64,000 nucleotides of DNA from Nanobdellati archaeon (GCA_019429125.1 JAHYJO010000001.1:71088-135087); one strand, 5' to 3'. Positions 9,359 to 19,701 are shown, counted from the stretch's first letter. Notes: generated by a model not told the origin, from the letters alone. Translations and numbers: made by a program.

Positions 9359-9851
9359 AGGATTTAATTGTTATAGTGTCATAACTTTGACATTTATGAC
9401 CTTTTTTATTTTTTAGCGTTTTTTCAAAACCTGAATTTGACAGATATTAGTATTTTAATTGATTGCGTTTATTACGTTTTTTCACACATTTTTTAATACT
9501 TTATTTGACAGTTTGTATGCCAAAGTCAAAATATTGTATTATTGTTTGATCTATATCGAAATTCAGATTTAATCTTTAATAAAAATTGATAAAATTCACA
9601 AAAATTAGCCAAATGAATTTGACATTTGGGCTAAAATTCACAAAAATTATGAAAAAAAGAGACATTTAGTCTTATTTTTATCCAAAAATTAGTATATTTT
9701 ACTAAAAAATAAAGAAATTTCATGATTAACTCAAGCAAAAATGCTCAAAAATTGCCAACTGTCAAATAGGTTTTCAGAATTAAATAGAGATTAAACTGTC
9801 AAACTTAGGATAGTATATAAAAAATAAAAAAAGAGAAGGTATGGGGGGTTT
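9359..9851. other. intergenic region with reiterated TTTGACA motifs
   Basis: This 493-bp gap lies between two convergent genes and has no credible ORF. It carries TTTGACA at 9386, 9436, 9504 and 9618, and the complement TGTCAAA at 9760 and 9797. A 17-bp sequence AAAATTCACAAAAATTA occurs twice, at 9591-9607 and 9633-9649, on either side of a dyad. Being between gene ends, it is not an ordinary promoter region. A role in DNA binding, termination or as remnants of a repeat element are all possible. Confidence 0.7.
9605..9634. repeat. 11-bp inverted repeat flanked by direct repeats
   Basis: Left arm TTAGCCAAATG (9605-9615) and right arm CATTTGGGCTAA (9623-9634) are complementary with one bulged G; the 7-base loop contains part of a TTTGACA motif. 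The 17-bp direct repeat AAAATTCACAAAAATTA overlaps both outer edges. As RNA it would make a hairpin from either strand. Confidence 0.75.
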
Positions 9852-11927
9852 TTAGATATTATCTAAAATCTGCTTGATATCTTCTTTTCGTTCTTCGCGG
9901 ACTGCTTTTCTTTTTGGTGTTGCTTTCTTGACTTCTGCTTTTTTATCTGTGTCTTTTTTAGTCTCATTTTTTTTAACTGGTTTTTTAGCAGGTGTAATTT
10001 CAGCTTTTTTTGTGTCTTCTTTTTTTACTTCCGCTTTCTTTTCTGTAGTTGACTTTTTTTCAGTCTTGTCAGATTTCTTTTCTTCTTTTTTATCTTTAGT
10101 TTCTTTTTCTTCCTTTTTGTTCTCTTCATCTTTGTCTTCTTTTAGAAGTTCAGGGCCAAAGATAATAAGAAGAATTATTATAATTCCAACAATGATTGCA
10201 GTTAGGATGTTTGTAGGAAATTTTTTGTCTTCTTTGTCTATGTTATTTGTTTTGGTGTCTTGTGATTGTATTGTATCTTTTTTGTCATCTGTAACAGTTA
10301 CTTTTCCTGTTATTGGGGCAACTGTATCTTCTGATTTGAAAGCAAATGCAAGTTCTTTTTCAACAAGTGTTCCTAGATTAGATTTTATAGATACTTTTAT
10401 TTTATATGTACCTTCTGCAGTGTTATATTCTGGAGATGCATAGACATATATTTCTGTTGATTCGCCTGGTTTTAGGGATAGTGTATCTGGGTTGATTGTT
10501 GTCCATTTTGGGCCATCTAAAACTGCTGTGTATTCTGCATCAAATTCACCTTCATTTTTTATTGTCAATGTGTAAAGGTAGCCTTTCATATCTTCAGCAA
10601 ATATGGAATCACTGTCGCTTGTCACACTTGTACCATAACATGTGTCAAATTCTTTTATTGATACAATGAATTCTTTACTGTCTCCAATTCTTTTGGAATT
10701 GATTGTCAATAATATGTTAGTGTCTTTTGTATCTGCTTTTTCGGTTTCGATAATAAGCAATATTTTTTTACTTTCACCAGCACCAAGCGTTAGCTCTGTA
10801 TCAGATACAGATCCTTTACTTGTGGCAATTGTGTATGTATCTTCTTTTTTACCTGTATTTTTTATCTCAACTTCAAAACCAGTTGATGCACCTGGACAAA
10901 TTTTTGTTGTAGTCTTGTCTGCTAAAATTTCTGCGGTGTAACATTTTTCAACTGTTATTGTACCGTATGCAGTATCTTTAGCATTTTCTGAATTGATTTT
11001 TATGCTGTAATCTATATCACCTATATCAAGTCCTTCTGTTGAGATTTCAAGATATGTATCTGCAACTTCTTTTGATTTAAGTTCAAGTTCGTTTTTGTTG
11101 AAGTATGCATTTGGTGTGTCTGTAGATAATGTGAATGTTTCGGTCTTGTAACCTGTATTTTTTGTAGTTACAACTATTTTTGCACTGTCACCTTTACAGA
11201 CTGTTGTTTTTGGTGGGATGTTAAGCACTGCAATACCGTAGCATGCGCCTTCAGAAACAACTTCTATATCTGCTGTTGCTGTTGCGTATGATGTTGTGGA
11301 TTGTGCTTGTATGATTACAGTCTCTTTGTTTTTTGCAACAGGTATGGATAGTGTTTTTGTCTTTTCACTATTTGATTTTATCGTTATTGTATTTGTACCA
11401 AATGTGCCTGTTGAGGATTTTAATATGAATGTCTCTTCAGTTTTTCCTGTGTTTGAGAATGTTATGTCAACTGTCTTTGTATCACCAATACATGCTTCAA
11501 CAAGTTCTGTTTCAGGTGATAGTTCTATACCGTGGCATTTCATGACAATGAAATTTATGGTGTCTTTGTATTTTTTAGTTCTGTCAGAATCGGGTGTTGC
11601 AGTTAATGTTAATGTGTATTGACCATCTTCAGCATTAATTGCTGGTTTTATCCAAAGCGCAAATGTTTTTGATTTACCTGCGTCAAGAGTAATTATGTCA
11701 TTACCTATAGTTATCCAGTTACTGTCTGAGGTTATTTTGTATCGTTGTGTATCAGTACCTAAATTCTTTAGTGTTGCGGTAATCATCGTGTCTTCAACAG
11801 GACATGATGCTGCGGTCTGAGTACTTAACTCAAGAGCTGCATTATTATCAGCACCAAAAACTGGTTGTAATGTTACCAGTATGATTATGATACTTAATGC
11901 GAAAAAAGCGTATTTATTCATTTTCAT
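9852..11927 (-). CDS. Ig-repeat surface protein with TM anchor and charged cytoplasmic tail
   Basis: 691 residues. Signal peptide 1-25 ending PVFGA; about five Ig-like (COG1470-style) repeats between 30 and 520, each with the same plan: Cys-x-Gly or Cys-Tyr at the start, a second Cys before a Gly-Asp or Gly-Ala, then KNTG and a Thr-rich strand. The paired cysteines suggest one disulfide per repeat. A TM segment at about 568-590 (LTAIIVGIIIILLIIFG) is followed by roughly 100 residues that are almost entirely Lys, Glu, Asp and Thr, presumably cytoplasmic and disordered. Start ATG is preceded by GGTGGTGA. A long charged internal tail could contact DNA, ribosomes or cytoskeletal proteins, which is speculative. 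It is first-in-line of a block of minus-strand surface genes. Confidence 0.8.
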   Translation of the reverse strand: MKMNKYAFFALSIIIILVTLQPVFGADNNAALELSTQTAASCPVEDTMITATLKNLGTDTQRYKITSDSNWITIGNDIITLDAGKSKTFALWIKPAINAEDGQYTLTLTATPDSDRTKKYKDTINFIVMKCHGIELSPETELVEACIGDTKTVDITFSNTGKTEETFILKSSTGTFGTNTITIKSNSEKTKTLSIPVAKNKETVIIQAQSTTSYATATADIEVVSEGACYGIAVLNIPPKTTVCKGDSAKIVVTTKNTGYKTETFTLSTDTPNAYFNKNELELKSKEVADTYLEISTEGLDIGDIDYSIKINSENAKDTAYGTITVEKCYTAEILADKTTTKICPGASTGFEVEIKNTGKKEDTYTIATSKGSVSDTELTLGAGESKKILLIIETEKADTKDTNILLTINSKRIGDSKEFIVSIKEFDTCYGTSVTSDSDSIFAEDMKGYLYTLTIKNEGEFDAEYTAVLDGPKWTTINPDTLSLKPGESTEIYVYASPEYNTAEGTYKIKVSIKSNLGTLVEKELAFAFKSEDTVAPITGKVTVTDDKKDTIQSQDTKTNNIDKEDKKFPTNILTAIIVGIIIILLIIFGPELLKEDKDEENKKEEKETKDKKEEKKSDKTEKKSTTEKKAEVKKEDTKKAEITPAKKPVKKNETKKDTDKKAEVKKATPKRKAVREERKEDIKQILDNI

Positions 11928-12002
11928 ATTAATTCACCACCAAATAGAGTTAAAATATATTTAAGTTGTATAAACTTATAAATATTACTATATTTGTCTG
12001 TT

Positions 12003-13430
12003 TTAGAGTATTATATTGCCCCAAGGAACAAGGTATGTAGTATCTGTGTTTTTGTTCATTGTAGGTTTTGGCTGTGTATTATTGTGTATTCTCTTTAGCA
12101 TGCTTGCGTTCGGCCTTTGAATGTCTGAAAGCTCAAGGGGTTTAATTGTTTTTTTGGTTATTTTGTGAGCTATACTAAGTATGAGGCTTATTGTAAATAT
12201 CGTGAGTAACATGATAATTAGATTTATGTCTGAAGGACCTAGGAATGGTTGAGCTATTGTTTTTTTTAGATAATCATTCTCGCTTACAAAAAGCGTAAGA
12301 GGGATTTCTTTTACAATTCGTTCTTCATTTCTGACATATATTATACCATAGTATCTGCCTAGCTTATCATCAATGCTAAAATAGACTGGCAATATCTTGC
12401 TTTGTCCTGATTTGATAACTTCTGCTTCTGGAAGGAAAATAATTTTGTCTGAGAAATCGCTTGATACAGAAAAAAGATGACTTACATTTTCGTTGTTTGT
12501 TATTGTCAATCTTAATAAATTGCTTTCATATTGGTTTATATCAAGCTCTTTGTTGCTAGTTTCAACTTTTATGTAGTTAAAGTCTGTATCTTCATCTTGA
12601 TTATTGTTGGTGGTCTCTGTGATCTTTTCGATTTTTGTGTTAATATCTTTAATTTTTAGTTCAATATTTTCTATTTTGGTTTCAAGTTCTTTATTTCCTG
12701 ATGGTATCTCTTCGTTTTTTGGTTCTATTATTGTGATTATTACGTCCTTTTTTGGTTCTTTAGGTAATATTTCTGTTTCTTTTGGTATTTGTGCTATATT
12801 TATAATTTTGTGTATTTTTGTGTTTCCAACGATGATTGTTATTACATGGTCTCCAGGTTTATCTATTTTTATAAAAGTTGAATAATAGCCATTTATGTTT
12901 GCGATTATTGTTGTTTTTGGCATGCCGTTAACAAGAATTTCAATTAGTTCATCAGTTGGGTCTACATAGCCGAAAATATGTAGGTTATCGTTAATCTTTG
13001 CTTTTTTTGGATAAATATTCATTGTAAGATCAGGTGTTGGTTTTTTTTCAAGAATTTCAAATTTTTCAGTTCTGCTGTCTTCAGCCTTTAGCACACTTGT
13101 TCCTTTATATATGCGTGTGATTACTTCTGCTGTGTGCGTGCCTATTTCTAGGTCTTTGGTGTCATAGCTATATGTGTATGATTCTGATTTTTCAGAATAG
13201 TACCTTGTGATTTTTGTTTCAAGTCTGCCGTCTATATAGAAACTTAGAGTGACCTTTGATTCGTCTTCTGTTGTTTCAACATCAAAGTCTACTGTAATTT
13301 GTGCCATGTCACCTTTGTATATATTTTTTTGGGATATATCAAGGTCTGATATTGATATATCTGTTATTGCATACGCAGTTCCTGATAGTAGTGCTAATAA
13401 TATAATTGTGCTGAGTATAATATATTTCAT
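12003..13430 (-). CDS. membrane-anchored Ig-like surface protein with coiled coil
   Basis: 475 residues from the ATG at 13430; an upstream GTG at 13442 is open but the ATG has AGTGGT at ribosome-binding distance and begins a clean signal peptide (MKYIILSTIILLALLSG). The N-terminal half is two Ig-like domains, the second with PTPDLTMNIYPKKAKIND and a GYYSTFIKIDKPGDHVITI core. Residues about 250-285 form a short coiled coil (IENIELKIKDINTKIEKI). A further Ig-like domain is followed by a TM helix near 410-432 and a short tail. Same general architecture as the neighbouring 9852-11927 product, and transcribed in the same direction. No enzyme motif; adhesin or scaffold is the likely kind of role. 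Confidence 0.75.
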   Translation of the reverse strand: MKYIILSTIILLALLSGTAYAITDISISDLDISQKNIYKGDMAQITVDFDVETTEDESKVTLSFYIDGRLETKITRYYSEKSESYTYSYDTKDLEIGTHTAEVITRIYKGTSVLKAEDSRTEKFEILEKKPTPDLTMNIYPKKAKINDNLHIFGYVDPTDELIEILVNGMPKTTIIANINGYYSTFIKIDKPGDHVITIIVGNTKIHKIINIAQIPKETEILPKEPKKDVIITIIEPKNEEIPSGNKELETKIENIELKIKDINTKIEKITETTNNNQDEDTDFNYIKVETSNKELDINQYESNLLRLTITNNENVSHLFSVSSDFSDKIIFLPEAEVIKSGQSKILPVYFSIDDKLGRYYGIIYVRNEERIVKEIPLTLFVSENDYLKKTIAQPFLGPSDINLIIMLLTIFTISLILSIAHKITKKTIKPLELSDIQRPNASMLKRIHNNTQPKPTMNKNTDTTYLVPWGNIIL

Positions 13431-13566
13431 AATTTTTACCACTTATTGAAGATATATACATTATTAATTTTATAAAGGTATCGTTAAGTTTTAACTAGCA
13501 AGTAGTATAAATATTGAGTTTAACAAACATATAAAATAAAATATAAGAAAAAAAGAGTGTTTTTGA

Positions 13567-16500
13567 TTATTTTTTAATGACTATTGTGCGTATTTTTTCT
13601 CTTTTGAAGTAGACTGCGATTATTATCAACAGTATCAATAGGTAGATAATCAAGTTTGAGCTACCTATTGTTGATAAGATATTGCCAGTTGGCCCGTTAA
13701 TTACAGTTACATTTGTTTGTTCTTTATCTTCTTTGTAGTCTGTAAGCACATATTGGTATATAAGAACATCTTTTGAGTAAAGTGTTGCTTCACCTTGCTT
13801 TATTGCAATGTTGTGTGTTCCTGTAGCAAGGTTTTCAATCTTGTATGTGATTGAAAAACAATCATTTTCATCTAATTCTTGTGTCTTTACAATTTTATAA
13901 TCTATTACAAGATCTACAGTATTTGATTTAGGATTTGTTAGACATCCCTTTAAAGTCATTGTCTGGCCTATGTATAGGCTGTCTGAGAGTTCTATTTCAG
14001 AAATGTATGTTGTTGCGACGTTTTCGTCTGTTGTTTCTGTATTGGTTTCATTTACAATGATTATTGTTGAACTTCTGCTACTGCCTGAACGGCTACTGCT
14101 CCCACCACCATTATTAGTTTCAGTTGTTACAGTTATTGTTCCTGATAGATTATTGTTTGATGTGTTCTGATCATATGGTATGTATGCTGACAGTTTCAAT
14201 GTATGTGTTCCTTCGGAAGCGGTCCATCCAAATTCAACTCCGGTTGTGTTTCCGCTTGCAAGATTATATGTTTTTGTGGTTATTATGTGCCCATTTATTG
14301 ATAATGTGACATTTATTCCGTTCTCGTCGTATAGACCTGCGTTTTCAAGTACGCCTGATATAACTATAGTGTTGCCGGTGTTTGCGCTTGTAGGTGCATT
14401 GAAACTATTAATGCGTACGTCATGGGCATACCTAATATCAAAATTGGTCTTATCTGAAAATTGATGTTCTATTTCTGTAATTGTTATTTGTGGATTAAAT
14501 GTGCCTGTAGTTGTTGCATTCAAAGTCCATGTGATTGTTGTTTCTTGATTTATTTCAAGTATGTCAATGTCTATTGTCTGAGTTGTAATAAATTCAAGAC
14601 CGTCTACGCCTGAGAGTTGTGCCTTTGTGTTTATTGAAGCATCAGTACCTATGTTATTTATCTTTGCAGTTATATTAAACGTTGTACCATAGAGTATTGT
14701 TTTATTAACATCTGATTCTATTGTGATGAATGGTTGCACTGGTTCAGGGAGGTCAAGTATGTTTATCATAACACTTTCTGATGCATTGTATTCTGGTTCA
14801 AAAAGACTTATGATTGTCATATTTATCTGTTTTGGACCTGATGATGTGCTATTAATAATCCATTCTTGTCTTATTGGTGGTATTCCGTTTACAGTTGGTT
14901 CTATGTCTCCAAGCAATACTGGGTTTGTTGATGATGTTTCAAGACCTGTTTCTAAAGCAATCTCTGCTTTTGTTGCAAGTGATGTGCTATTTCCAGTATT
15001 ATAGATTACTGCAGTCACTAAAAATGATCGTCCAAGTGATATGTTGAAAGGCGCTATAGAGCTTACAGAAAGGTCAATGTATAGATGTGTATTTTTTACT
15101 GTTATTGTCTTTTCCTGCGTTATTCCATCAACTGTGATGTATATTGTTCCAGTGCCTGAACTTATGCCTTTAATTTCAAAATCAATCCATGATGCGTTCT
15201 GCTCGGTTGTGTTTGCATATATGGTTGTTATCTCCTTTGAGGATGAACCTACTATTGCTAAGTTTGATGTTGTTGAGATATTTATTGTGGCATTATTACC
15301 ATTTACAATACCTTTGTTGTATATACCTATTGCAACTTGTGTTGTATCATTTTCGACAAGTTCTTCAGGGGATGCAATTCTGAATTCATATATTGGTATG
15401 GGTGTGGATTGGACATAAATTTTTGAAGTTTTAATTTGATTATTATAATCTGCTTCTATATTTATGACATAGTCTCCCCACCATGTAGCTTCCAGTTCAA
15501 GTTCATAAGTATTATTGTATCCTACAATAATTGATATATTATCAGTTGTGTTTCCCGATATAAGTGTTAACCTTTCAGGGATAGTTATTGTTAATATACC
15601 TTCTGCAGTTGAGTATCCATAGTTTTCAAGATTTATACTTATATTGAACCTATCTGTCTGGTTAATAGTTATATTGTCTGTAGATATTTTAATGTATGGT
15701 TTTGTGTCTATTGTGAAAGATGTCATGTTTGATTCTTGGTTTGAGTTTCCATAGTTGTCTTGACATCTTGTATAAAATGTGTATGCACCGTCTGTAAGAG
15801 TTAGTTCTTGCGTATGGATCGTTGTGCCAGTTGTTGTGAATGTGTTTGCCATTGCGCTGTAATCTGTATCTATTGTATCATATTTACAGGTTGCATTTTC
15901 ATTGGTTGTAGCTCCAAGATTGAATGTGTTTACATGTTGATCTTCTGTTGGTGTAAATGTAAGTATTTGTGGGGGTGTTGTGTCTCTGATTTCAAGTTCA
16001 AGATATTTTTCATTGTTTGTTTCATTAGATTCATAAATACTATTTGTAGGGTCTACGATGACTTTAAAGTTGTGTATGCCTAGTTTTCCTAATGTGTCAT
16101 AATTAAATATTATTTCTTCAGAACTAATAGTATTTATAGTGATATCTTTTGTTGCAATTAATACTAGATTATCCCATAATTGTATCTGTGTATTTAGAAC
16201 TTCATCTCCACCGTTTACAACATGAGCTATAAGATTTATTATTAAGCCTTCACTAACGGGACTAGGTATGTTTGATTCAAATGCAGATATATGAAGGTCT
16301 GGTTTGCTTCTTACTTCAAGTGTTATTGCGTCTTTTGCAATATTACCTAAAGTATCATTTGCAATAATCATAATAGTATATTCTGTTGGTATCTCTGGTG
16401 TTGTAAATGTTCCGGTATATATATCACCTGCTTTATTCATAGTGATTGTTCCTGCAATACCATTTATTTTTGTGTATACAGTGTCTACAGCGTTTAAATC

Positions 16501-17967
16501 TGTAATTGTTGCTGTAACTGTTACAGTATTTCCAAGTCTTACTGGGTTTGGCGAAAGGTTACTATTTGTTATGATTGGTGCTTCAGTATCAACATAAAAT
16601 GACCAACTTGTAACAGTAGGGTTTCCAAAATAGTCTTTTACTCTAATTTCTATGTTATGTGTTTCATCAGAAAGGTTTTCTGAGGGTGTGTATGAGGCAT
16701 AATTTCCAGAGGTTATCATAGTTTTTGTTGTACTGTCAAGAGTAAGTTCTAATGTTGACCAATTTATTCCAAAACCTTGATCTGTTATTTTTACTTTTAT
16801 TTCTTGTCTTGGATTTGATATGATTTCATTTATAGTTGGAGTTATTATATCTATATTTGGGGGTGTTGAATCTGCTTCTCTTGAGTCAACATAAACCCAA
16901 TTACTTCCTGATGCAGTATTATTATTTGAATCAGTTGCAGTTATGTTAATATAGTAAGTATTTGTTGAAACAACAGTTCCAGAATTATCTGTTCCATCCC
17001 ATAATTGTACTATTGCATAATCTAAGGATGTACTTGAGAATGTTTGTACAATGTTGCCATATTCATTTTTTTCCCTTATTGTTATAGTGTATTTAACATC
17101 TTGTGTGGATACTGTTGCAGATATTGTTGAGGTGTCTCCCCATGTTGGTATATTTGGATATATTGTTTCTGGATTTGCTGAGACTTCGTATATTCTGAAA
17201 CCTTCTGCAGTTTCATAAATGTTAAGATAATTAAATGCTGAGTCTTGAGCGGATTCTATACATGAACAGTCATCTAAAAGACCAATGACTTCATATTTAT
17301 ATTTGTCTGCGATAGAGGGTGACCATTCTGTTGTTATTTCTGCAACACCATCTTTAATTATTGTGCCATTACTATCTTTTTTTGTTGGTATTGTAACTGT
17401 TATTTCGCCACTTGTATATGCTAGACTTCCATTACTGTAATATACATTAAAGATTACTGTGTTATCTAGATCATATATGTCAAGAGGTACTCCTGGCACG
17501 TAATTTTCTGTCCAAGATGTAATCTTATCTGTAAATGTTACGACATTATCTACTATGTAACTTGAGGATTTAACTGTAGGATTTTCAACATTTACAGTAC
17601 ATGTTCTTTTTTTGAGATTGATTGTATATTGTGGAGTATAATTTGGATCATTTATTAGGAAATTATTTTTGTAAGTAGGGACATAACAACTTCTATACAT
17701 TATAAGGTCATAATATCCATTGTCTAAATCATCATAGACATAATTATTTATTCCTGTATTTTGATTGAAATAAATATTATTTATGTTATTAACTTCAGAT
17801 CTTATGAATGTTGTTTGGTTTAATGATGCGTTTGTGTAGAAGTCTTTAGCATAATATGTAAATTGTTCAGCTGAAACAAGAGTTATTGATGCTGTAAACA
17901 GTATAACTAAGATAATTAGCAATATGTTGAATCTGTTTAATAGTTTTATATTATTTAATATTTTCAT
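13567..17967 (-). CDS. giant Ig/CARDB-repeat surface protein, adhesin-like
   Basis: 1466 residues, the longest protein here. Signal peptide 1-33 ending TLVSA; then around ten strand-rich Ig-type domains, including CARDB-like ones with KPDLHISAFESNIPSPVSEG and the TNNEKYLELE or NTSNNNLSGT endings typical of that family, and cadherin-like ones (PPNIDIITPTINEIISNPRQ). Near residue 1320 is a Gly/Ser/Arg linker (GGGSSSRSGSSRSST), then a final domain and a C-terminal TM at about 1438-1458 with a basic stop-transfer. GAGGTG precedes the ATG. It starts 12 bp after the preceding gene, so the two form an operon. Such proteins in small archaea are candidates for cell-cell attachment; here that is inference from architecture. 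Confidence 0.82.
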   Translation of the reverse strand: MKILNNIKLLNRFNILLIILVILFTASITLVSAEQFTYYAKDFYTNASLNQTTFIRSEVNNINNIYFNQNTGINNYVYDDLDNGYYDLIMYRSCYVPTYKNNFLINDPNYTPQYTINLKKRTCTVNVENPTVKSSSYIVDNVVTFTDKITSWTENYVPGVPLDIYDLDNTVIFNVYYSNGSLAYTSGEITVTIPTKKDSNGTIIKDGVAEITTEWSPSIADKYKYEVIGLLDDCSCIESAQDSAFNYLNIYETAEGFRIYEVSANPETIYPNIPTWGDTSTISATVSTQDVKYTITIREKNEYGNIVQTFSSTSLDYAIVQLWDGTDNSGTVVSTNTYYINITATDSNNNTASGSNWVYVDSREADSTPPNIDIITPTINEIISNPRQEIKVKITDQGFGINWSTLELTLDSTTKTMITSGNYASYTPSENLSDETHNIEIRVKDYFGNPTVTSWSFYVDTEAPIITNSNLSPNPVRLGNTVTVTATITDLNAVDTVYTKINGIAGTITMNKAGDIYTGTFTTPEIPTEYTIMIIANDTLGNIAKDAITLEVRSKPDLHISAFESNIPSPVSEGLIINLIAHVVNGGDEVLNTQIQLWDNLVLIATKDITINTISSEEIIFNYDTLGKLGIHNFKVIVDPTNSIYESNETNNEKYLELEIRDTTPPQILTFTPTEDQHVNTFNLGATTNENATCKYDTIDTDYSAMANTFTTTGTTIHTQELTLTDGAYTFYTRCQDNYGNSNQESNMTSFTIDTKPYIKISTDNITINQTDRFNISINLENYGYSTAEGILTITIPERLTLISGNTTDNISIIVGYNNTYELELEATWWGDYVINIEADYNNQIKTSKIYVQSTPIPIYEFRIASPEELVENDTTQVAIGIYNKGIVNGNNATINISTTSNLAIVGSSSKEITTIYANTTEQNASWIDFEIKGISSGTGTIYITVDGITQEKTITVKNTHLYIDLSVSSIAPFNISLGRSFLVTAVIYNTGNSTSLATKAEIALETGLETSSTNPVLLGDIEPTVNGIPPIRQEWIINSTSSGPKQINMTIISLFEPEYNASESVMINILDLPEPVQPFITIESDVNKTILYGTTFNITAKINNIGTDASINTKAQLSGVDGLEFITTQTIDIDILEINQETTITWTLNATTTGTFNPQITITEIEHQFSDKTNFDIRYAHDVRINSFNAPTSANTGNTIVISGVLENAGLYDENGINVTLSINGHIITTKTYNLASGNTTGVEFGWTASEGTHTLKLSAYIPYDQNTSNNNLSGTITVTTETNNGGGSSSRSGSSRSSTIIIVNETNTETTDENVATTYISEIELSDSLYIGQTMTLKGCLTNPKSNTVDLVIDYKIVKTQELDENDCFSITYKIENLATGTHNIAIKQGEATLYSKDVLIYQYVLTDYKEDKEQTNVTVINGPTGNILSTIGSSNLIIYLLILLIIIAVYFKREKIRTIVIKK

Positions 17968-17979
17968 ATAAATACACCT

Positions 17980-19389
17980 CTAAACTTTTGGTCTGTGGTC
18001 GCCGCCACCGTCGCCATCGTCGCCATCATCCTCTCTATCTTTTTTACCATCGGTTAAGGTTCCAGAGGATCCACTTTGTGGAAATAAATTTGAATTATCT
18101 TTTTCTATTTTGTTTAATTGATCCCATGCGTTTCCTGAATTATATTCACCCTTTACATATCCACATTGATTTTCAATACCTACAAGTAAGTATGTTGATT
18201 CATCCTCTTTACCTTCTAAATTCTTAAATACAACATTATTACGTTTTGTTGTAAAAATTATACCTGGTGGAACTGTGGATTTATCCTTTCTGAAATAATA
18301 TTTTTTAAGAATATGCGTTAGTTGATCTTCATCAGTATAACTTTGTTTTATTGCTAAATCTAATTCTTTTGAGCTATCTTTTGTTAAATAATTAGTAGTG
18401 TCTTCAATTGTATCTTTAGGTACGATTTTTAAGAGCATACCAGTAGGGCCTTTTTTTAGATCTTTATTTTTATAAACAATCTCTGTTATATAATCAGAAT
18501 CCAAAATCAATGAAAAATTGTCATCAATTGAATATGTATTTACAAATGGTATATCTGTTTTTTTATCAGATTCTTCTAAGATTTTCTTTGTTATTTGAGT
18601 GTAATCGTCATAGGGAACTGTATATTTTTTGTCATCCCAATAAATTAGGTTTCCTTTTGGATTAGATAATATTTCTATTATTGCATCTTTAATTGCATCT
18701 GGTATATCTATTTCGCTATCATTTTCAGGAAGATATTGTACTAAATCGTCAATCTCTTCTGTAAGTATTCCTTCTTGTTTTAGGTCTTCAAAGAAAGAGA
18801 GATAAGATCTCCAAAAAGCATTATCAAAGAATGGATTGTGTTCTTGTGTATACTCAGGAAAACTAAATTTTTCTAAGATTTTTTTTATATCGTTTGATGT
18901 AGTTTTTAGTTTTTCTCCTACTGTAAGACTACCAAATGTAAGTAGACCTAATGCTATAATACCTGTTCCTATTTTATAGATAAGAGGTCTTTCTGTTGAT
19001 GTATCAGAAATTAGAAGTTCATCTGGGATGTAATTAATTGGTGTGGTTGTCTTATTAATCAATGTTTTTTCTGAGTCATTATCAACTTGTGTGTATTCTG
19101 GTTGTGAAGATTTAAGTTGTGTATCTATTGTATATAATGCGTTTATTTGTCCTTTAATAAGATTATCTAAATTTTTCAGTTTTTTTGAGTTTGTATCATT
19201 ATTTGGTTCATTTAAAAGTTCTAGAGATGTTTTGATGGTTTCTCTAAGGTATGAGGGACTTAAACTTTTTGGGTTAGTCATATCATATGTGTTATCAAGA
19301 TAATTTGTTAGTGGTGTACCTAAATTATTTAATTCTTCAAGTACTCCATTTAAAAGTTCAATTTTTGTCGTATTATTTTTTAATCCCAT
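17980..19389 (-). CDS. membrane protein of unknown function, operon partner of the giant surface protein
   Basis: 469 residues from the ATG at 19389, which has AGGTTGA seven bases upstream; an in-frame TTG at 19398 is less likely. Residues 1-130 are helical and polar without a signal peptide, one TM lies at about 138-160 (LIYKIGTGIIALGLLTFGSL), and the C-terminal 310 residues are mixed helix and strand ending in a low-complexity tail of Asp, Gly and His (DDGDDGDGGGDHRPKV). With one TM in the middle, one half is cytoplasmic and the other outside. No family recognised. The 12-bp gap to the giant Ig-repeat gene indicates co-expression, so a role in its secretion, anchoring or regulation is possible but unproven. 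Confidence 0.7.
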   Translation of the reverse strand: MGLKNNTTKIELLNGVLEELNNLGTPLTNYLDNTYDMTNPKSLSPSYLRETIKTSLELLNEPNNDTNSKKLKNLDNLIKGQINALYTIDTQLKSSQPEYTQVDNDSEKTLINKTTTPINYIPDELLISDTSTERPLIYKIGTGIIALGLLTFGSLTVGEKLKTTSNDIKKILEKFSFPEYTQEHNPFFDNAFWRSYLSFFEDLKQEGILTEEIDDLVQYLPENDSEIDIPDAIKDAIIEILSNPKGNLIYWDDKKYTVPYDDYTQITKKILEESDKKTDIPFVNTYSIDDNFSLILDSDYITEIVYKNKDLKKGPTGMLLKIVPKDTIEDTTNYLTKDSSKELDLAIKQSYTDEDQLTHILKKYYFRKDKSTVPPGIIFTTKRNNVVFKNLEGKEDESTYLLVGIENQCGYVKGEYNSGNAWDQLNKIEKDNSNLFPQSGSSGTLTDGKKDREDDGDDGDGGGDHRPKV

Positions 19390-19701
19390 AATTTTCAACC
19401 TATGATGATTATATTCTATTTTAATTATTGATGTTTATTTTTATAAACTTTTCTATTACTTTTAGGGGATAACATCTACAATTTATTTGGGTATGGGTTT
19501 GTCTGCTATGTAAATTCCCTTTGTATTAATCCACCCCTGATACAAATTGGTATCTGCATCAATTATACTGACTAGTAATATAATTGTTTTTAATCTTTAT
19601 ATATTTCAAATTTCTGCCTGTCTGTACAAAATTTATGTTTAAAATGTAGTTTTTAAGTATTATTGAATATAATATAATGTAGGTATTAGTTGGAGTTAAA
19701 T
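19390..19701. promoter_or_regulatory. divergent promoter region with two dyads
   Basis: This gap separates the leftward surface operon from the rightward amrS operon. GTTTATTTTTATAAAC (19433-19448) is a perfect inverted repeat that also supplies the leftward TATA box. GATAC-6-GTATC (19538-19553) is a second perfect dyad. A TTTATATA box near 19594 serves the rightward amrS gene, leaving a leader of roughly 80 bases. The dyads are candidate operators; nothing identifies the protein that binds. Confidence 0.55.

Noticed and set aside
9874-10443. Plus-strand ORF of 189 codons, Ser/Phe-rich
   Set aside because: It is the reverse reading of the Lys/Glu-rich tail of the 9852-11927 gene; the composition is fully explained by that.
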